Notes: a model not told the origin generated them from the letters alone. DNA of 64,000 bases from Candidatus Kuenenia stuttgartensis (GCA_945861865.1 CAMAWN010000006.1:1-64000); one strand, 5' to 3'. Positions 1-9,646 are shown, counted from the first letter of the stretch. Translations and numbers: made by a program.

Positions 1-515
1 TTCGTGACGATGTCACAGCCGAGCCGTTGACTCCAGAGAGCCAGTTGCTCGACGGCGGCCGCGCGAAACGTGTCGCCAGCGGCGAGGACGACCGAGTTCC
101 CGGTGCTGATCAGCAGCTTGGCGAGCTTCGCGATCGAAGTCGTCTTGCCGGCACCGTTGACTCCGGCCACGAGGATCACCGACGGCTTCGTGGGCGAGAG
201 CTTCAACGGCGAGAGTGGATTTTCGGCATCCCAATTCGAGTTGCCGTCGCCGCGCAGCAGCGATTTCAGTTTGTCCTTGACCGTCTGCCAAATGCCATCG
301 ATGTCGACCGTGCGGCCGAGATGTTTGGCTCGCAATTCTTCCATGATCGCGTCGGTCGCAACGACGCCCATGTCGGTGCGCAGCAGCCGTTTTTCAAACT
401 CGACGAGTTTCGGCTCATCGAGAATGTCACCCGCCTTGAGCAGGTCGCGAATGTCGGTCTGCAGCAGTTGCTTGGTCTTGGCCAAGCCGGCTTTGAGTTT
501 GTCGAAGAAACCCAT
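1..515 (-). CDS. ftsY: Signal recognition particle receptor FtsY (N-terminal part)
   Basis: This is the 5' portion of an SRP-GTPase gene that runs off the left edge of the window. The translation starts at the ATG at 515 ([15 protein letters not shown]), passes through an NG-domain helical bundle with [15 protein letters not shown], and reaches the G1 P-loop [18 protein letters not shown] followed by the [11 protein letters not shown] motif typical of SRP GTPases. FtsY docks ribosome-SRP complexes at the inner membrane for co-translational insertion. It lacks the long acidic A-domain of Escherichia coli FtsY. typA lies upstream on the same strand, separated by a palindromic element. About 171 codons are visible; the C-terminal GTPase motifs are outside the window. 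Confidence 0.93.
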   Translation of the reverse strand, partial: MGFFDKLKAGLAKTKQLLQTDIRDLLKAGDILDEPKLVEFEKRLLRTDMGVVATDAIMEELRAKHLGRTVDIDGIWQTVKDKLKSLLRGDGNSNWDAENPLSPLKLSPTKPSVILVAGVNGAGKTTSIAKLAKLLISTGNSVVLAAGDTFRAAAVEQLALWSQRLGCDIVT

Positions 516-532
516 GATGAGAAAACCGGAAC

Positions 533-628
533 TAACCCGAAGCGTGAGCGAGGGCGGGCGCTTCACGGGTTTGGAAGATCAGGATGTCCGATTTGCGAAG
601 CGCCCGCCCTCGCTGGCGCTTCGGGTTA
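533..628. repeat. Gene-junction palindrome, family A (copy 1)
   Basis: Two 32-bp inverted arms, 533-564 and 597-628, match at 30 of 32 positions around a 32-bp centre. The arm begins TAACCCGAAGCG. The right arm also folds on itself (GAAGCGCC at 597 with GGCGCTTC at 615). The element fills most of the spacer between the typA stop and the ftsY start. A second copy of the same family lies at 31201-31282. No T-tract follows either arm, so a simple terminator role is unlikely. Confidence 0.85.
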
Positions 629-647
629 CAAAACTCCTGCCGTTCGC

Positions 648-2501
648 TTACCTCAAACGCAATCGTTTGCGGTCGGTTTCCAGGAGCACAACCTTCCGCA
701 GGCGGATCGTCTTCGGTGTGACTTCGACGTACTCGTCGTCCTCGATGTATTCGAGGGCCATTTCCAGCGACATGTCGCGGGGTGGTTTGAGGATGATGTT
801 TTCGTCGCTGCCGGAAGCGCGCATGTTGGAGAGCTTCTTCTCGCGGATCGGGTTGACGACCATGTCGTTGTCTCGCGAGTTCTCGCCGACGATCATGCCC
901 TCGTAAACTTCGTCGCTCGGTTTGACGAATAGGTCGGTGCGTTCTTGCAGCTTGCCCATCGCGAAGGCGACCACTCGGCCGTTCTCTTGGCTGACCAGCA
1001 CGCCGTTGGGGCGGTGCGGGACTTCGCCCTCGCAGGGTTTGAAGCAATCAAAGCGGTGATGAATGACCGCTTCGCCCTTCGTCGCGTTGAGCAATCGCGT
1101 TCGCAAGCCGATCAGTCCACGAGCGGGAATCGAGAACGTCAGGTGGCTGATGCCGTTGTCGCTGGCGGTCAGGTCGATGAGCTGCCCGCGGCGAGTACAC
1201 GTCGGCTCCATCACGGCCCCAACGTACATGGACGGGACGTCGATGGTCAGCGTCTCGAACGGCTCGTGCTTCTGGCCGTCGATGGTCTTGATGATGACCT
1301 GCGGCTTGCCGACCGAAAGCTCGTAGCCTTCGCGGCGCATCGTTTCGATCAACACCGAAAGATGCAGGATGCCTCGGCCAGAGACGAGGAATTTCTCTTT
1401 CGAGCCAGCCTCTTCGACTCGCAGGGCGACGTTGTGTTCGAGTTCGCGGTCGAGCCGATCGCGAATGTGGCGGCTGGTGAGAAACTTGCCGCCGTCCTTG
1501 CCGGCCAGCGGCGAGTCGTTGATCGTGAACAGCATCGACAACGTCGGCTCATCGACGCTGATGCGAGGCAACGCTCGTTGATTGAAGCGATCGCAAATCG
1601 TATCGCCGATCTCCGGGTTGGGCAGGCCGATCAGGGCCACGATGTCGCCGGCTTCGGCACTCTCGGTCTTCACGCGGCCGAGCTTGTCGAACAGGTGGAC
1701 CTCGGTGACTTCGCCGTTGAGCGGTTTGCCGTCAGCTTTCATCACGGCGATCTTCTGGCCGGTCGTCACGCTGCCGCTGACGATGCGGCCGATCGCGATA
1801 CGGCCGACGTATTCGGACCACTCCAGCGTCGTGACCATCACCTGCAACGGGCTGTCGGGATCGACGACCGGGCCGGGGACGAACTCCAGAACCTTGTCGA
1901 GCAACGGTTGTACGTTGCCGGAACGAGCCTTCGGGTCATCGCTCGCGTAGCCTTCACGACCGGAGGCAAACACATACGGGAAGTCGAGAAGGTCGTCGTT
2001 GGCTCCGAGTTCCACGAATAAGTCGAAGACTTCGCTGAGCACCTCGTGCGGCCGAGCTTCCGCGCGGTCGATCTTATTGACGACGACGATCGGCCTGAGT
2101 CCGCGCTCGAATGCCTTTTGAGTGACGAACCGCGTCTGTGGTTTCGGTCCCTCGAAGGCATCAACCAGAATCAGCACGCCATCGGCCATGCCGAGCACTC
2201 GTTCGACCTCGCCACCGAAGTCGGCGTGGCCGGGGGTGTCCATGATGTTGATCTTCACGCCCTTGTAATTCACGGCGATATTCTTCGCGAGAATCGTGAT
2301 GCCGCGCTCGCGTTCGAGATCGTTCGAGTCCAGCATGCAGGTCTCGCGCAACTCAGAGTCGCGGAACTGGCCGCTCTGCTTGAGCAGTGCATCGACGAGC
2401 GTCGTCTTGCCGTGGTCAACGTGCGCGATGATCGCGATGTTGCGGATGTCGCCGCGTCGTTTCGGAGCTTCCGGCTCAGAAGCGTGGCCGGGCTTCGGCA
2501 T
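648..2501 (-). CDS. typA: Translational GTPase TypA/BipA
   Basis: The 617-residue product has the translation-factor G domain near its start ([15 protein letters not shown], then [16 protein letters not shown], and [10 protein letters not shown] for G4), an EF-Tu-like domain II, and the TypA-specific C-terminal half ([28 protein letters not shown]). TypA is a ribosome-associated GTPase needed for growth under stress and for late ribosome assembly. The reading frame is open to 2579, but the ATG at 2501 ([19 protein letters not shown]) gives the usual family length. It sits upstream of ftsY on the same strand with a palindromic element between them. Confidence 0.96.
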   Translation of the reverse strand: MPKPGHASEPEAPKRRGDIRNIAIIAHVDHGKTTLVDALLKQSGQFRDSELRETCMLDSNDLERERGITILAKNIAVNYKGVKINIMDTPGHADFGGEVERVLGMADGVLILVDAFEGPKPQTRFVTQKAFERGLRPIVVVNKIDRAEARPHEVLSEVFDLFVELGANDDLLDFPYVFASGREGYASDDPKARSGNVQPLLDKVLEFVPGPVVDPDSPLQVMVTTLEWSEYVGRIAIGRIVSGSVTTGQKIAVMKADGKPLNGEVTEVHLFDKLGRVKTESAEAGDIVALIGLPNPEIGDTICDRFNQRALPRISVDEPTLSMLFTINDSPLAGKDGGKFLTSRHIRDRLDRELEHNVALRVEEAGSKEKFLVSGRGILHLSVLIETMRREGYELSVGKPQVIIKTIDGQKHEPFETLTIDVPSMYVGAVMEPTCTRRGQLIDLTASDNGISHLTFSIPARGLIGLRTRLLNATKGEAVIHHRFDCFKPCEGEVPHRPNGVLVSQENGRVVAFAMGKLQERTDLFVKPSDEVYEGMIVGENSRDNDMVVNPIREKKLSNMRASGSDENIILKPPRDMSLEMALEYIEDDEYVEVTPKTIRLRKVVLLETDRKRLRLR

Positions 2502-2736
2502 GTGCGTGTGACCGTGCGGAGTTGTGTGCGTGAGTGAAGACACGGAGTGCGGGCGATCCAAGGTCGCTGACGGAAGCATTTCGAATCAGTTCAGTCGGAG
2601 AAGAAAGAAACGGGTGGGCCAAACAGAGGCGGCTCAAAGGGGCGGGGAGTGTAACGGTCACTGCGTTGGGTCGAAAGGCGATCTCTCGACGAAAGTGCTA
2701 AACAATCGCGTGAATTCTGGGGGATTCGCCCGATTG

Positions 2737-3060
2737 TCACGGCTGGACGACGTTCGCGGTCTTCGGATTCAGCCGGGCTTCAGGTCGAGGCGGTTCGAAC
2801 GCACCGCGCGGCGAAAAGTTCATCGAGTCCTTTTCAATCGCCTGCCGAGGCATCGTGCGCTGCAATTCGGAGCCGGCCGGGCGGTGATCGACAGTCGGAG
2901 CGACGGTCTCGTCGGGGAACGGGTTGTGATAGTTCCACAGCGACTTGTCTTGCGCGCTCGTCCGCGGAATGAGATCGGGAACGCGAGTGAACTGCGGATG
3001 GCAGCCACTCAATCCGGTGACGCACGCGGTGGCGAACAGACATCGGTGGAACATTGTCAT
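2737..3060 (-). CDS. Small predicted lipoprotein, function unknown
   Basis: The 107-residue product begins MTMFHRCLFATACVTGLSGC; the hydrophobic segment ending LSGC is a lipobox, so the mature protein would be anchored by the cysteine at about residue 20. The rest is proline- and charge-rich (VPDLIPRTSAQDKSLWNYHN, SPRGAFEPPRPEARLNP) with no domain I recognise. The open frame extends to 3330, but the extra part translates a palindromic element and lacks a coherent N-terminus, so I start at the ATG at 3060. It is divergent from the YTV protein at 3474. Confidence 0.7.
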   Translation of the reverse strand: MTMFHRCLFATACVTGLSGCHPQFTRVPDLIPRTSAQDKSLWNYHNPFPDETVAPTVDHRPAGSELQRTMPRQAIEKDSMNFSPRGAFEPPRPEARLNPKTANVVQP

Positions 3061-3102
3061 ACGTGGAACTTCTTGAAATCGAAGTCTTTTGGTTTCAGCT
3101 TT

Positions 3103-3174
3103 TTTGAAACGCAGAGTTCGCGGAGATGGTTCTCGGTGAACTCTGCGAGTCCTCCGCGACCTCTGCGTTTCAAA
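3103..3174. repeat. Gene-junction palindrome (single copy in window)
   Basis: Arms 3103-3125 and 3152-3174 are inverted copies with one mismatch in 23 bp (arm begins TTTGAAACGCAGAG) around a 26-bp centre. It lies in the divergent region between the lipoprotein gene start and the YTV gene. The remainder of that 413-bp region (3061-3473) shows no gene and must hold both promoters, which I could not assign. Confidence 0.8.
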
Positions 3175-3473
3175 TCTAATTCGAATCGCAAGACTGCGAA
3201 TAGACGGCTTTGTTTTCCGCGGAGTTTTCGGCGTGTCGGCTGAAACGGTCAAAATCTTGAAAGCCGTCTTGACCGATTTCTGACGATTGCCATACACACC
3301 CGCCCCCACGCGACTGGCAGCGTTGAACACGATTCACTCCGACAGTTCGCGTGTCACTTCTCGATGCCTCTCTGACACAGTTCCGTGTCCTTCCGACAAG
3401 ATGTTTGTCACAGCGAAATTGATCACAGCAATTTTCGCGTTCGACCTCACCGCCCACTCAACAGGATGGTGCC

Positions 3474-4616
3474 ATGATTAGGAAGCAGTCTCGTTTCGCT
3501 CCCGTGCTGGGAGCATTGGTTTGGTTGGCATCGGCGAGTCCGGTGTCCGCTCAATGGATGCCCTTCCGAGGGATGTTCGGTGGTCCGTGCGGCCCGGTCT
3601 GCCAGCCGACGACATTCACTCCCGCCGGTTGCGGCGGAGCCTGCGGAGTCACCCCGGTCGCATACAGCAATCCATGTGCGTGTGCTCCGGCGATGGTCGC
3701 TCAGCCCGTGACCGAAACGGTCATGCAGCAAGTCCCCGTCACGGAATACCGCCAAGTGCGACAGACGGTTCGCAAGCCGGTCATGCAAACGACCTACGTC
3801 GATCAACCGGGCACCGAGTATCGGCAGATCGTCGAGCAAAAGACGGTCAACGTGCCGACCTGCTCGTACCAAAACGTCACTGAGTGCCAAACGGTCCAAC
3901 GCAATTGCGGCCAGTGGGTCACGAAGTGGCACTGCAATCAGAAGATCAGCCCGTGTGCGTACGACAATCGTCCGGGCCTGATGGGCGAGATGAACCGCAT
4001 CGGCTTCGCGACACGGCAAGCGTTCACTCCGACGCAGTACGCCACTCGCGAATACGTTCAGCAGACAGTGGCTCAGCAAGTGCCGGTGACTCGCCGAGTC
4101 GCCATCCAAGGGACCAAGCAAGTCACCTACAATGTTCCGCGGACGATCGCCGTGCAGACGACCCGCAAGGTCGCAGTCAACACGATGAAGTACGTCGATG
4201 AAGAAGTCGTCGTGATGCAGCCAGTGACCGTCGTGAAGTCGATCCCGACGACTCGCACGGGCTATCGATTCGTCCCAGCCGGCAGCACGTTGGCTCTCGC
4301 ACCAGCCAATTCGAACACGGCATTGCGTCCAACCCCAGAAGCGGAGTTGCCGAAGACGAAATCCGCGACACGTGATTCCGAGAAGACTCCTTCGACCAAG
4401 CCAAGCGATACAAGTCGCACCACGGTTGATGAATTTGATGACAACAAATCCAGCCGAGCAGCCAACGATTCCACCCCGACCAGCACCGTTCGCTTCGTCG
4501 CGGCCAAGATGCCAGGGGCCGCTCGTGTCAGCGGCTGGCGACCCACGCGAATTGCAACGGCCGAGAAGATGACTCTGCCCAAGCCGACGATCTCCGTTGC
4601 GGAGAATGTTCGATAG
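3474..4616 (+). CDS. Secreted YTV-repeat-like protein (first of two)
   Basis: The 380-residue product starts with a signal peptide (residues 1-26, cleavage after SASPVSA). A cysteine-rich N-terminal stretch (residues 40-68) is followed by imperfect repeats of the type VTETVMQQVPVTEYRQVRQT, TEYRQIVEQKTV and VPVTRRVAIQGTKQV. These resemble the YTV repeats known from planctomycete surface and cell-wall proteins. Residues 135-157 (CGQWVTKWHC) have a counterpart in the second such protein at 43659 (CGQWVCKQDC). The C-terminal third is low-complexity, rich in Thr, Ser, Lys and Ala. A structural role in the cell envelope is inferred from the family, not shown here. Confidence 0.85.
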   Translation: MIRKQSRFAPVLGALVWLASASPVSAQWMPFRGMFGGPCGPVCQPTTFTPAGCGGACGVTPVAYSNPCACAPAMVAQPVTETVMQQVPVTEYRQVRQTVRKPVMQTTYVDQPGTEYRQIVEQKTVNVPTCSYQNVTECQTVQRNCGQWVTKWHCNQKISPCAYDNRPGLMGEMNRIGFATRQAFTPTQYATREYVQQTVAQQVPVTRRVAIQGTKQVTYNVPRTIAVQTTRKVAVNTMKYVDEEVVVMQPVTVVKSIPTTRTGYRFVPAGSTLALAPANSNTALRPTPEAELPKTKSATRDSEKTPSTKPSDTSRTTVDEFDDNKSSRAANDSTPTSTVRFVAAKMPGAARVSGWRPTRIATAEKMTLPKPTISVAENVR

Positions 4617-4634
4617 TCGATGTTCTTGTGGTGC

Positions 4635-4689
4635 GGGACCGACAGGATGTCTGTCCCATGGAAGGCGATGGACACGAATGTCCGTCGCC
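4635..4689. repeat. Two tandem short hairpins after the YTV gene
   Basis: Hairpin 1 (4635-4657) pairs GGGACCGACA with TGTCTGTCCC (9 of 10) around loop GGA. Hairpin 2 (4664-4689) pairs GGCGATGGACA with TGTCCGTCGCC (one wobble) around CGAA. They lie just downstream of the stop at 4616. Neither is followed by a T-tract. The architecture, two short hairpins side by side, matches the other junction palindromes. No gene is seen in 4617-5030; its remaining contents are a pyrimidine-rich stretch (about 4790-4885) and the terminator at 4890. Confidence 0.7.
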
Positions 4690-4889
4690 CGTCTTTTCTG
4701 AAAGCTTCCAGGTGTTCTCTCCAACCGCCTGTCATCGAGATCGCTGAACTCTCTCCATCAGCCTCGATGACAACCAATGACAAGGTCACGTCTCTCCTCT
4801 CCCTCCTCCCTCCGGTTCCTCAGAATCTCTCTCCCTCCCTCGCGGTGTCGGCATCAGCCCGGCTCCCAAGACAATTCCCTCCCCACCGA

Positions 4890-4925
4890 CCCGGCCCCTT
4901 CTCCAGAGGCCGGGTTTCCTTTTTG
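4890..4925 (+). terminator. Probable Rho-independent terminator
   Basis: CCCGGCC (4890-4896) pairs with GGCCGGG (4908-4914) and is followed by TTTCCTTTTT. It could end transcripts from the YTV gene, whose stop codon is 273 bp upstream. Confidence 0.6.
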
Positions 4926-5030
4926 GGGGGCGGAGCAGTGCAAATCCAGGCGAGCGGGGGCCGAGTTCGTTCAGGTGAATTCTGCACTCGGAGGACTGAC
5001 TTCCTTCGCTCGCCTTCAAAGAAGGCACAT

Positions 5031-5303
5031 TCACACCGCTTCGATCTGGTCCGCTGCCAGACACGCCATCGTGTAGAGCAGGCGTTGTTCTTCGCAGCGT
5101 TGGAGATAGTCCGGCGGCATCGCGGCCACGACGGCATCGTCGAACTCAACGATGAATTTCTGATTGGGCTTCTTGCCGTTGAGCTCCAGAATCGTCGCCA
5201 TCCAGCCGGCAAACGAGACGTCGGCGAAGTCGGGAGAAGCGACTCCTTCTTTCACGCGCACGCGCGAGCCAATCGCCAGTTTGCCGGTCGAAGAGTTGCT
5301 CAT
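5031..5303 (-). CDS. Small conserved-looking protein with SH3-like pattern, unknown function
   Basis: The 90-residue product begins MSNSSTGKLAIGSRVRVKEG at the ATG at 5303; the frame is open to 5387, but the extra codons translate a palindromic element. The N-terminal half (IGSRVRVKEGVASPDF, GWMATILELNG, KFIVEFDD) alternates hydrophobic and charged residues as in small beta-barrel SH3-like domains, followed by a helical C-terminus (PPDYLQRCEEQRLLYT). There is no signal peptide. I cannot name the family. It lies between the YTV gene and a ROK kinase. Confidence 0.65.
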   Translation of the reverse strand: MSNSSTGKLAIGSRVRVKEGVASPDFADVSFAGWMATILELNGKKPNQKFIVEFDDAVVAAMPPDYLQRCEEQRLLYTMACLAADQIEAV

Positions 5304-5335
5304 ACGGCGGTGTCGCTCCTGAGTCGCGAAGTTCT

Positions 5336-5388
5336 CGTGGCGGATGCTGCCAGCACCCGCAAGACCGACGCAAGCTGCGTCGGCCACA
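5336..5388. repeat. Gene-junction palindrome, family D (copy 1)
   Basis: The left end TCGTGGCGGATGC and right end GCGTCGGCCAC are shared exactly with the copy at 58201-58254, whereas the middles differ. The right half forms a perfect hairpin, CCGACGCA / TGCGTCGG with loop AGC (5365-5383). It lies 33 bp upstream of the small gene starting at 5303. Confidence 0.75.
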
Positions 5389-5545
5389 ATGGGCTGGGAA
5401 ATCTAGTTGCCCTTCTCAAGAGCGTAAAGCGTTTCGCGAGACGGCGTGCGGTTCGCCACATGCTTGACGCTTGAAGATTCCGCCGGGAAGCTCCACCGCA
5501 AAGTGATGGATCATCGTCGGCGAACTCAAGGGATCGGAGTGCCTC

Positions 5546-6535
5546 ATGCCTGAATCTGCTGCTGCCACCGATCGCTGTTGGCTGGGCTTTGACCTTGGTG
5601 GTACCAAGATGCTAGCCGTCGTCACCGACGAGAAATTCCAACCGCTCGCGCGCAAGCGCCGCAAGACTCGCAGCGAAGAAGACAACTCGATCAGCATGGG
5701 CCGAGTCATCAATACGATCGAGAAGGTGCTCGAAGAGGCCGGTATCACCGCCAGTCGACTGGCGGGGATTGGTATCGGTTGTCCGGGGATGCTTGACCTC
5801 GATCGGGGCATCGTGCGCGACGCGGGGAATCTCGGCTGGGAAGATGTCCCGGTCCAAGCTCAATTGGAGAAGGCCTTCGGCTGTCCGGCAGTGGTCCTCA
5901 ACGATGTCGATGCCGGCGTGTACGGCGAATATCGTTTCGGAGCGGTTCAAGACGCGCACGCCGCGCTCGGCGTCTTTCCTGGAACCGGAGTCGGCGGTGG
6001 CATGATTTACGAAGGGAAAATCTTCCGAGGCAAGAATTGCTCGTGCCTCGAAGTTGGTCACATGCAAGTCATGGCCGACGGCCCCCGTTGCAGTTGCGGC
6101 CGACAAGGATGTCTTGAAGCGGTCAGCAGTCGCTTGGCGATTTCCGCCGCCGCGGCTCAAGCGGTCTTTCGTGGGCAAGCTCCGAAACTAGCAGAGTTGG
6201 CCGGCACCGACTTGGCCAACATCCGCAGTGGCATGTTGGCTGAAGCGATCAAAAAGGGAGACAAAGTCATCGAGCAAATCGTTAAAGACGCTGCCACGAA
6301 TCTCGGCACGGCGATCGGCGGATTGGTCCACCTGCTCGCGCCCGACATGATCGTCCTGGGCGGCGGATTGGTCGAAGCGATGCCGGACTTGTACGTCGAA
6401 CAAGTCACCTCCGCCGCGAAGAAGTGGGTGCTGCCGGCATACGCCAAAACTTACGAGATCGTCGCCGCAAAGCTTGGAGACGACGCCGTCGCGCTCGGAG
6501 CAGCCGCCTGGGCAGAAGCGACGATCGCGGCGTAG
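5546..6535 (+). CDS. ROK-family sugar kinase (glucokinase-like)
   Basis: The 329-residue product has the N-terminal phosphate-binding signature GFDLGGTKMLAVV, a VGIGCPGM-like motif (GIGIGCPGMLDLD), the catalytic region VVLNDVDAGVYGE, glycine-rich GVFPGTGVGGGMI, and the ROK zinc site (EVGH, then CSCGRQGCLEAV). ROK kinases phosphorylate glucose or N-acetyl-hexosamines at the expense of ATP; the substrate cannot be fixed from sequence. The C-terminal part contains GGLVEAMPDLY, typical of the family. It converges on frr with only 7 bp between stop codons. Confidence 0.9.
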   Translation: MPESAAATDRCWLGFDLGGTKMLAVVTDEKFQPLARKRRKTRSEEDNSISMGRVINTIEKVLEEAGITASRLAGIGIGCPGMLDLDRGIVRDAGNLGWEDVPVQAQLEKAFGCPAVVLNDVDAGVYGEYRFGAVQDAHAALGVFPGTGVGGGMIYEGKIFRGKNCSCLEVGHMQVMADGPRCSCGRQGCLEAVSSRLAISAAAAQAVFRGQAPKLAELAGTDLANIRSGMLAEAIKKGDKVIEQIVKDAATNLGTAIGGLVHLLAPDMIVLGGGLVEAMPDLYVEQVTSAAKKWVLPAYAKTYEIVAAKLGDDAVALGAAAWAEATIAA

Positions 6536-6542
6536 ATCGCGG

Positions 6543-7103
6543 CTACTCCTCCATCACTTGCTTCTCTTTCGCCGCCGCTTCGTCGTTGACCAGGCCTTCG
6601 TATTTCTTGGTCAGATTCTGAACCTCTTCCTTGGTCGCTTCGCACAAGTCTTCGGTCAGGATTTTGTCCTTCTGCGACGTGTCCGCGTGCTTGTTGGCAT
6701 CGCGGCGGACGTTGCGAATCGATACGCGAGCTTCCTCAGCGAACTCTTTGACGCGCGAGACCAATTGCTTGCGGCGGTCAGTCGAGAGGGGCGGGATGTT
6801 GAGCCGAATGACTCGACCGTCGATCTTCGGCGCGAGGCCGACGTCACTGGATTGAATCGCCTTGCCGATCGCGGCCACGTTCGTCTGGTCGTAGGGCCGA
6901 ATCATGATTTGCTGCGGCTCAGGGACGCTGACCTGAGCGATTTGCTTGAGCGGCGTTTCCGAGCCATAGACCTCAACGCGGATGTTGTCCACAAGTCCCG
7001 GCGTAGCTCGGCCGGTGCGCAGCCCCTTGATCTGATTGCGAAAGTTCGTCGCTGCCTTTTCCATGCGCTCTTCGCAGTCCAGCAGAATGTCGTCCTGATC
7101 CAT
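6543..7103 (-). CDS. frr: Ribosome recycling factor
   Basis: The 186-residue product matches ribosome recycling factor over its full length: GLRTGRATPGLVDNI, the conserved YGSETPLKQIAQVSVPEP, ending of domain II PKIDGRVIRLNIPPLS and the helical tail TSQKDKILTEDLCEATKEE. RRF with EF-G splits post-termination ribosomes. An AAAGGA Shine-Dalgarno lies just upstream of the ATG at 7103. The common pyrH neighbour is absent, so the gene appears transcribed alone, with a palindromic element in its 5' leader. Confidence 0.97.
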   Translation of the reverse strand: MDQDDILLDCEERMEKAATNFRNQIKGLRTGRATPGLVDNIRVEVYGSETPLKQIAQVSVPEPQQIMIRPYDQTNVAAIGKAIQSSDVGLAPKIDGRVIRLNIPPLSTDRRKQLVSRVKEFAEEARVSIRNVRRDANKHADTSQKDKILTEDLCEATKEEVQNLTKKYEGLVNDEAAAKEKQVMEE

Positions 7104-7117
7104 GATTGATCCTTTTT

Positions 7118-7176
7118 CGTGGGCAGGTTCTCAATCTGCCTACCGAGTGAAGGGCAGATTGAAAACCTGCCCCACG
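7118..7176. repeat. Gene-junction palindrome, family G (copy 1)
   Basis: Arms 7118-7140 and 7152-7176 are inverted copies of CGTGGGGCAGGTT-type sequence with one missing base and one substitution. It begins 15 bp upstream of the frr start, so it would be transcribed as part of the frr leader. The second family copy is inside a coding sequence at 61071-61142. Confidence 0.85.
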
Positions 7177-7293
7177 AGCCATCGGAAACTTATCGGATCG
7201 GCAAACTGATGCAAGCATCCCTCGCGGCGGCGTCCCCAAACCATTATCCCTCGTCTTTGAGTTGTTGCGTGTTTCAAGCGGCTGAGGTTGTTC

Positions 7294-9156
7294 ATGGCAC
7301 TGGTGAGTTTGAATGGAATCCATTTTGGATACGGCGGCGGGTATCTTCTGGAGAACGTCGATCTGCAAATTGAGCGAGGCGAGCGAGTCGGTCTGGTCGG
7401 CCGCAACGGTAGCGGCAAGTCCACGCTGATGAAGCTCATCAGCGGCGAACTGGCGGCGGACGATGGACAAGTCCTGCGTGGTCCGGGCGTCCGCATCGGG
7501 CGGCTGATTCAAGAGGTGCCGCTGGGCAGCGAGAGTTCCGTGCAAGAAGTCGTCGCGATGGGGCTCACGTCACCGACCATCGAGGGCGATTCGTCGCAGC
7601 GGACGATCGAGCCGCTCGAAGATTGGGAGCTGGAGCACCAAGTCGAGCGTGTCCTTGAGAAAATGAGTCTCGACCCGCACGCGCGCTTTGCCGCGTTGTC
7701 ATCGGGCATGAAGCGGCGTGTGCTGTTGGCTCAAGCATTGGTCAGCGAGCCAGACTTGCTGCTGCTCGACGAACCGACCAACCACTTGGACATCGAAGCA
7801 GTCGCGTGGCTCGAAGAGTTCTTGATCCGCTACGGCGGCACGCTCGTCTTTGTGACGCACGACCGCGTGTTCCTGCGCAAGCTCTCGACGCGCATCATCG
7901 AGGTCGATCGCGGCCGACTGCTCGACTGGCCGTGCGATTACACGACGTTCCTCCAACGCAAAGAAGCCGCTCTGGAAGTCGAGGCTCAACACCAAGCGCT
8001 GTTCGACAAGAAGCTGGCGCAAGAGGAAATCTGGGTCCGCACCGGCATCAAAGCCCGCCGCACGCGCAGCGAGGCCCGCATTCGTGAACTCAACAAGATG
8101 CGTGAAGAACGCCGGCAACGCAAAGACCGAGTCGGCAACGTGCGACTCGTCGTGCAAGAAGTCGAACGCTCTGGCCGGTTGGTCATCGAAGCCAAGCAGA
8201 TTGGGTTTCACTATGTGGCGGACACTGCCAGCGTCCCGTCCGACGCTAGTAGGGTCGGCCATGGTCGCGACATTCTCCGCGACTTCTCGACGCTCATCCT
8301 GCGCGGTGACAAGATCGGCGTCATCGGCCCCAATGGTTCCGGCAAGAGCACGCTCCTGCGATTGCTGCTCGGACAACTCGCGCCGACGACTGGCTCCATC
8401 CGCTTGGGAACAAAACTGGAAGTCGCTTATTTCGATCAACTCCGCGAGCAACTCGACGAGAACAAAACCGCTCAGGAGAACGTCGGCGAGGGTAAAACAA
8501 CGCTGCTCATCAATGGCCAGGAGCGGCATGTGCTCGGCTACCTGCAAGAGTTTCTGTTCTCGCCCGAACGAGCACGCACGCTGGTCCGTTACCTCTCCGG
8601 CGGCGAACGCAATCGGCTGATGCTGGCGAAACTGCTGACGAAGCCGTCTAACATGCTGGTGCTCGACGAACCGACCAACGACCTCGATGCCGAGACGTTG
8701 GAACTGCTCGAAGACCTGCTGATCGAATACCCCGGCACCGTCCTGCTGGTCAGCCACGATCGCGAGTTCCTCAACAACGTCGTCAGCAGCACGCTCGTCT
8801 TCGAGGGGGACGGCCTCGTCAACGACTACGACGGCGGTTACGACGACTGGCTCCGGCAACGAACCGTCTCACAAACTCCGACCGCATTCCCCGAAGCCGT
8901 CATGCGACCTTCCAAGAGCGGCCCGGCTCCGCGCAAGCTGTCCTTCAAAGAACAACGCGAACTCGAATTGCTCCCCGCACGCATCGACGAACTCGAAACC
9001 GAGCAAGCCGCCCTGCACGTCACGATGTCCGCTCCGTCGTTCTATCAGCAGCCGAAATCTGACATCGCCGCCACCAGTGCGAAACTCGAAGCCCTCGAAC
9101 GTGAACTCGCGACGGTCTTCGAACGTTGGGAGTCCCTCGAAGCGACCCGTTCGTAA
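7294..9156 (+). CDS. ABC-F family ATPase, Uup-like
   Basis: The 620-residue soluble protein has two ABC modules. Domain 1 shows Walker A GRNGSGKST, signature LSSGMKRRVLLAQAL and Walker B LLLLDEPTNHLD. Domain 2 shows GPNGSGKSTLLRLLLG, LSGGERNRLMLAKLL and MLVLDEPTNDLD. A linker with Lys/Arg-rich helices lies between them, and a C-terminal coiled coil (from about residue 550, LLPARIDELETEQAAL) follows, as in Uup. ABC-F proteins act on ribosomes or, for Uup, on branched DNA. There are no membrane segments. The start is the ATG at 7294; a TTG two codons upstream is in frame but less likely. UPF0178 follows closely. Confidence 0.93.
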   Translation: MALVSLNGIHFGYGGGYLLENVDLQIERGERVGLVGRNGSGKSTLMKLISGELAADDGQVLRGPGVRIGRLIQEVPLGSESSVQEVVAMGLTSPTIEGDSSQRTIEPLEDWELEHQVERVLEKMSLDPHARFAALSSGMKRRVLLAQALVSEPDLLLLDEPTNHLDIEAVAWLEEFLIRYGGTLVFVTHDRVFLRKLSTRIIEVDRGRLLDWPCDYTTFLQRKEAALEVEAQHQALFDKKLAQEEIWVRTGIKARRTRSEARIRELNKMREERRQRKDRVGNVRLVVQEVERSGRLVIEAKQIGFHYVADTASVPSDASRVGHGRDILRDFSTLILRGDKIGVIGPNGSGKSTLLRLLLGQLAPTTGSIRLGTKLEVAYFDQLREQLDENKTAQENVGEGKTTLLINGQERHVLGYLQEFLFSPERARTLVRYLSGGERNRLMLAKLLTKPSNMLVLDEPTNDLDAETLELLEDLLIEYPGTVLLVSHDREFLNNVVSSTLVFEGDGLVNDYDGGYDDWLRQRTVSQTPTAFPEAVMRPSKSGPAPRKLSFKEQRELELLPARIDELETEQAALHVTMSAPSFYQQPKSDIAATSAKLEALERELATVFERWESLEATRS

Positions 9157-9180
9157 CTCCATGCCCCACGAAAGCCCAAC

Positions 9181-9645
9181 ATGCTGACCCTCTTCGTGGA
9201 CGCCGACGCCTGCCCGGTCAAAGATGAGATCTATCGCGTCGCCAAACGCTACTCGCTGCGAGTCATCGTCGTGGCCAACACCGTGCTGCGAGTCCCGAAC
9301 GATCCGCTCATCGAACTCGTCGTGCGTCACGAGCCGGGACTCAACATCGTCGACGACTGGATCGCCGAGCAATCCGGTCCCGGCGACATCGTCATCACCT
9401 CCGACATTCCGCTGGCCGCTCGCTGCATCGCGAAGCAAGCCCGTGTGCTCGACCCCAAAGGCCGAGTCTTCACCGAACACGACATCGGCGAAACACTCGC
9501 GATGCGCGACCTGCTCGACGGCCTCCGCCAAGACGGAGTTATCGCAGGCGGCCCGGCTCCAATGACCACGAAAGACCGCTCAAAGTTCCTCTCGAAGCTC
9601 GACGAACTGATCAACGTCGTGCGGCGTCCTCATCCGGCAAAGTGA
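9181..9645 (+). CDS. UPF0178 (YaiI/YqxD, DUF188) protein
   Basis: The 154-residue product matches the UPF0178 family: it opens with the acidic motif LFVDADACPVKDEIYRVAKR, continues with VIVVANTVLRVP and DDWIAEQ, and holds VITSDIPLAARC and the C-terminal GPAPMTTKDRSKF. The arrangement of aspartates resembles PIN/NYN nucleases, but the biochemical activity is not established for the family. It starts 24 bp after the ABC-F gene, so they are probably co-transcribed. It converges on sdhB with essentially no spacer. Confidence 0.9.
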   Translation: MLTLFVDADACPVKDEIYRVAKRYSLRVIVVANTVLRVPNDPLIELVVRHEPGLNIVDDWIAEQSGPGDIVITSDIPLAARCIAKQARVLDPKGRVFTEHDIGETLAMRDLLDGLRQDGVIAGGPAPMTTKDRSKFLSKLDELINVVRRPHPAK

Positions 9646-9646
9646 G

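Noticed and set aside
4262-4789. Long reading frame on the minus strand across the first YTV gene
   Set aside because: It lies antisense to the signal-peptide-bearing repeat protein and has no recognisable motif; the opposite strand has the convincing repeats.
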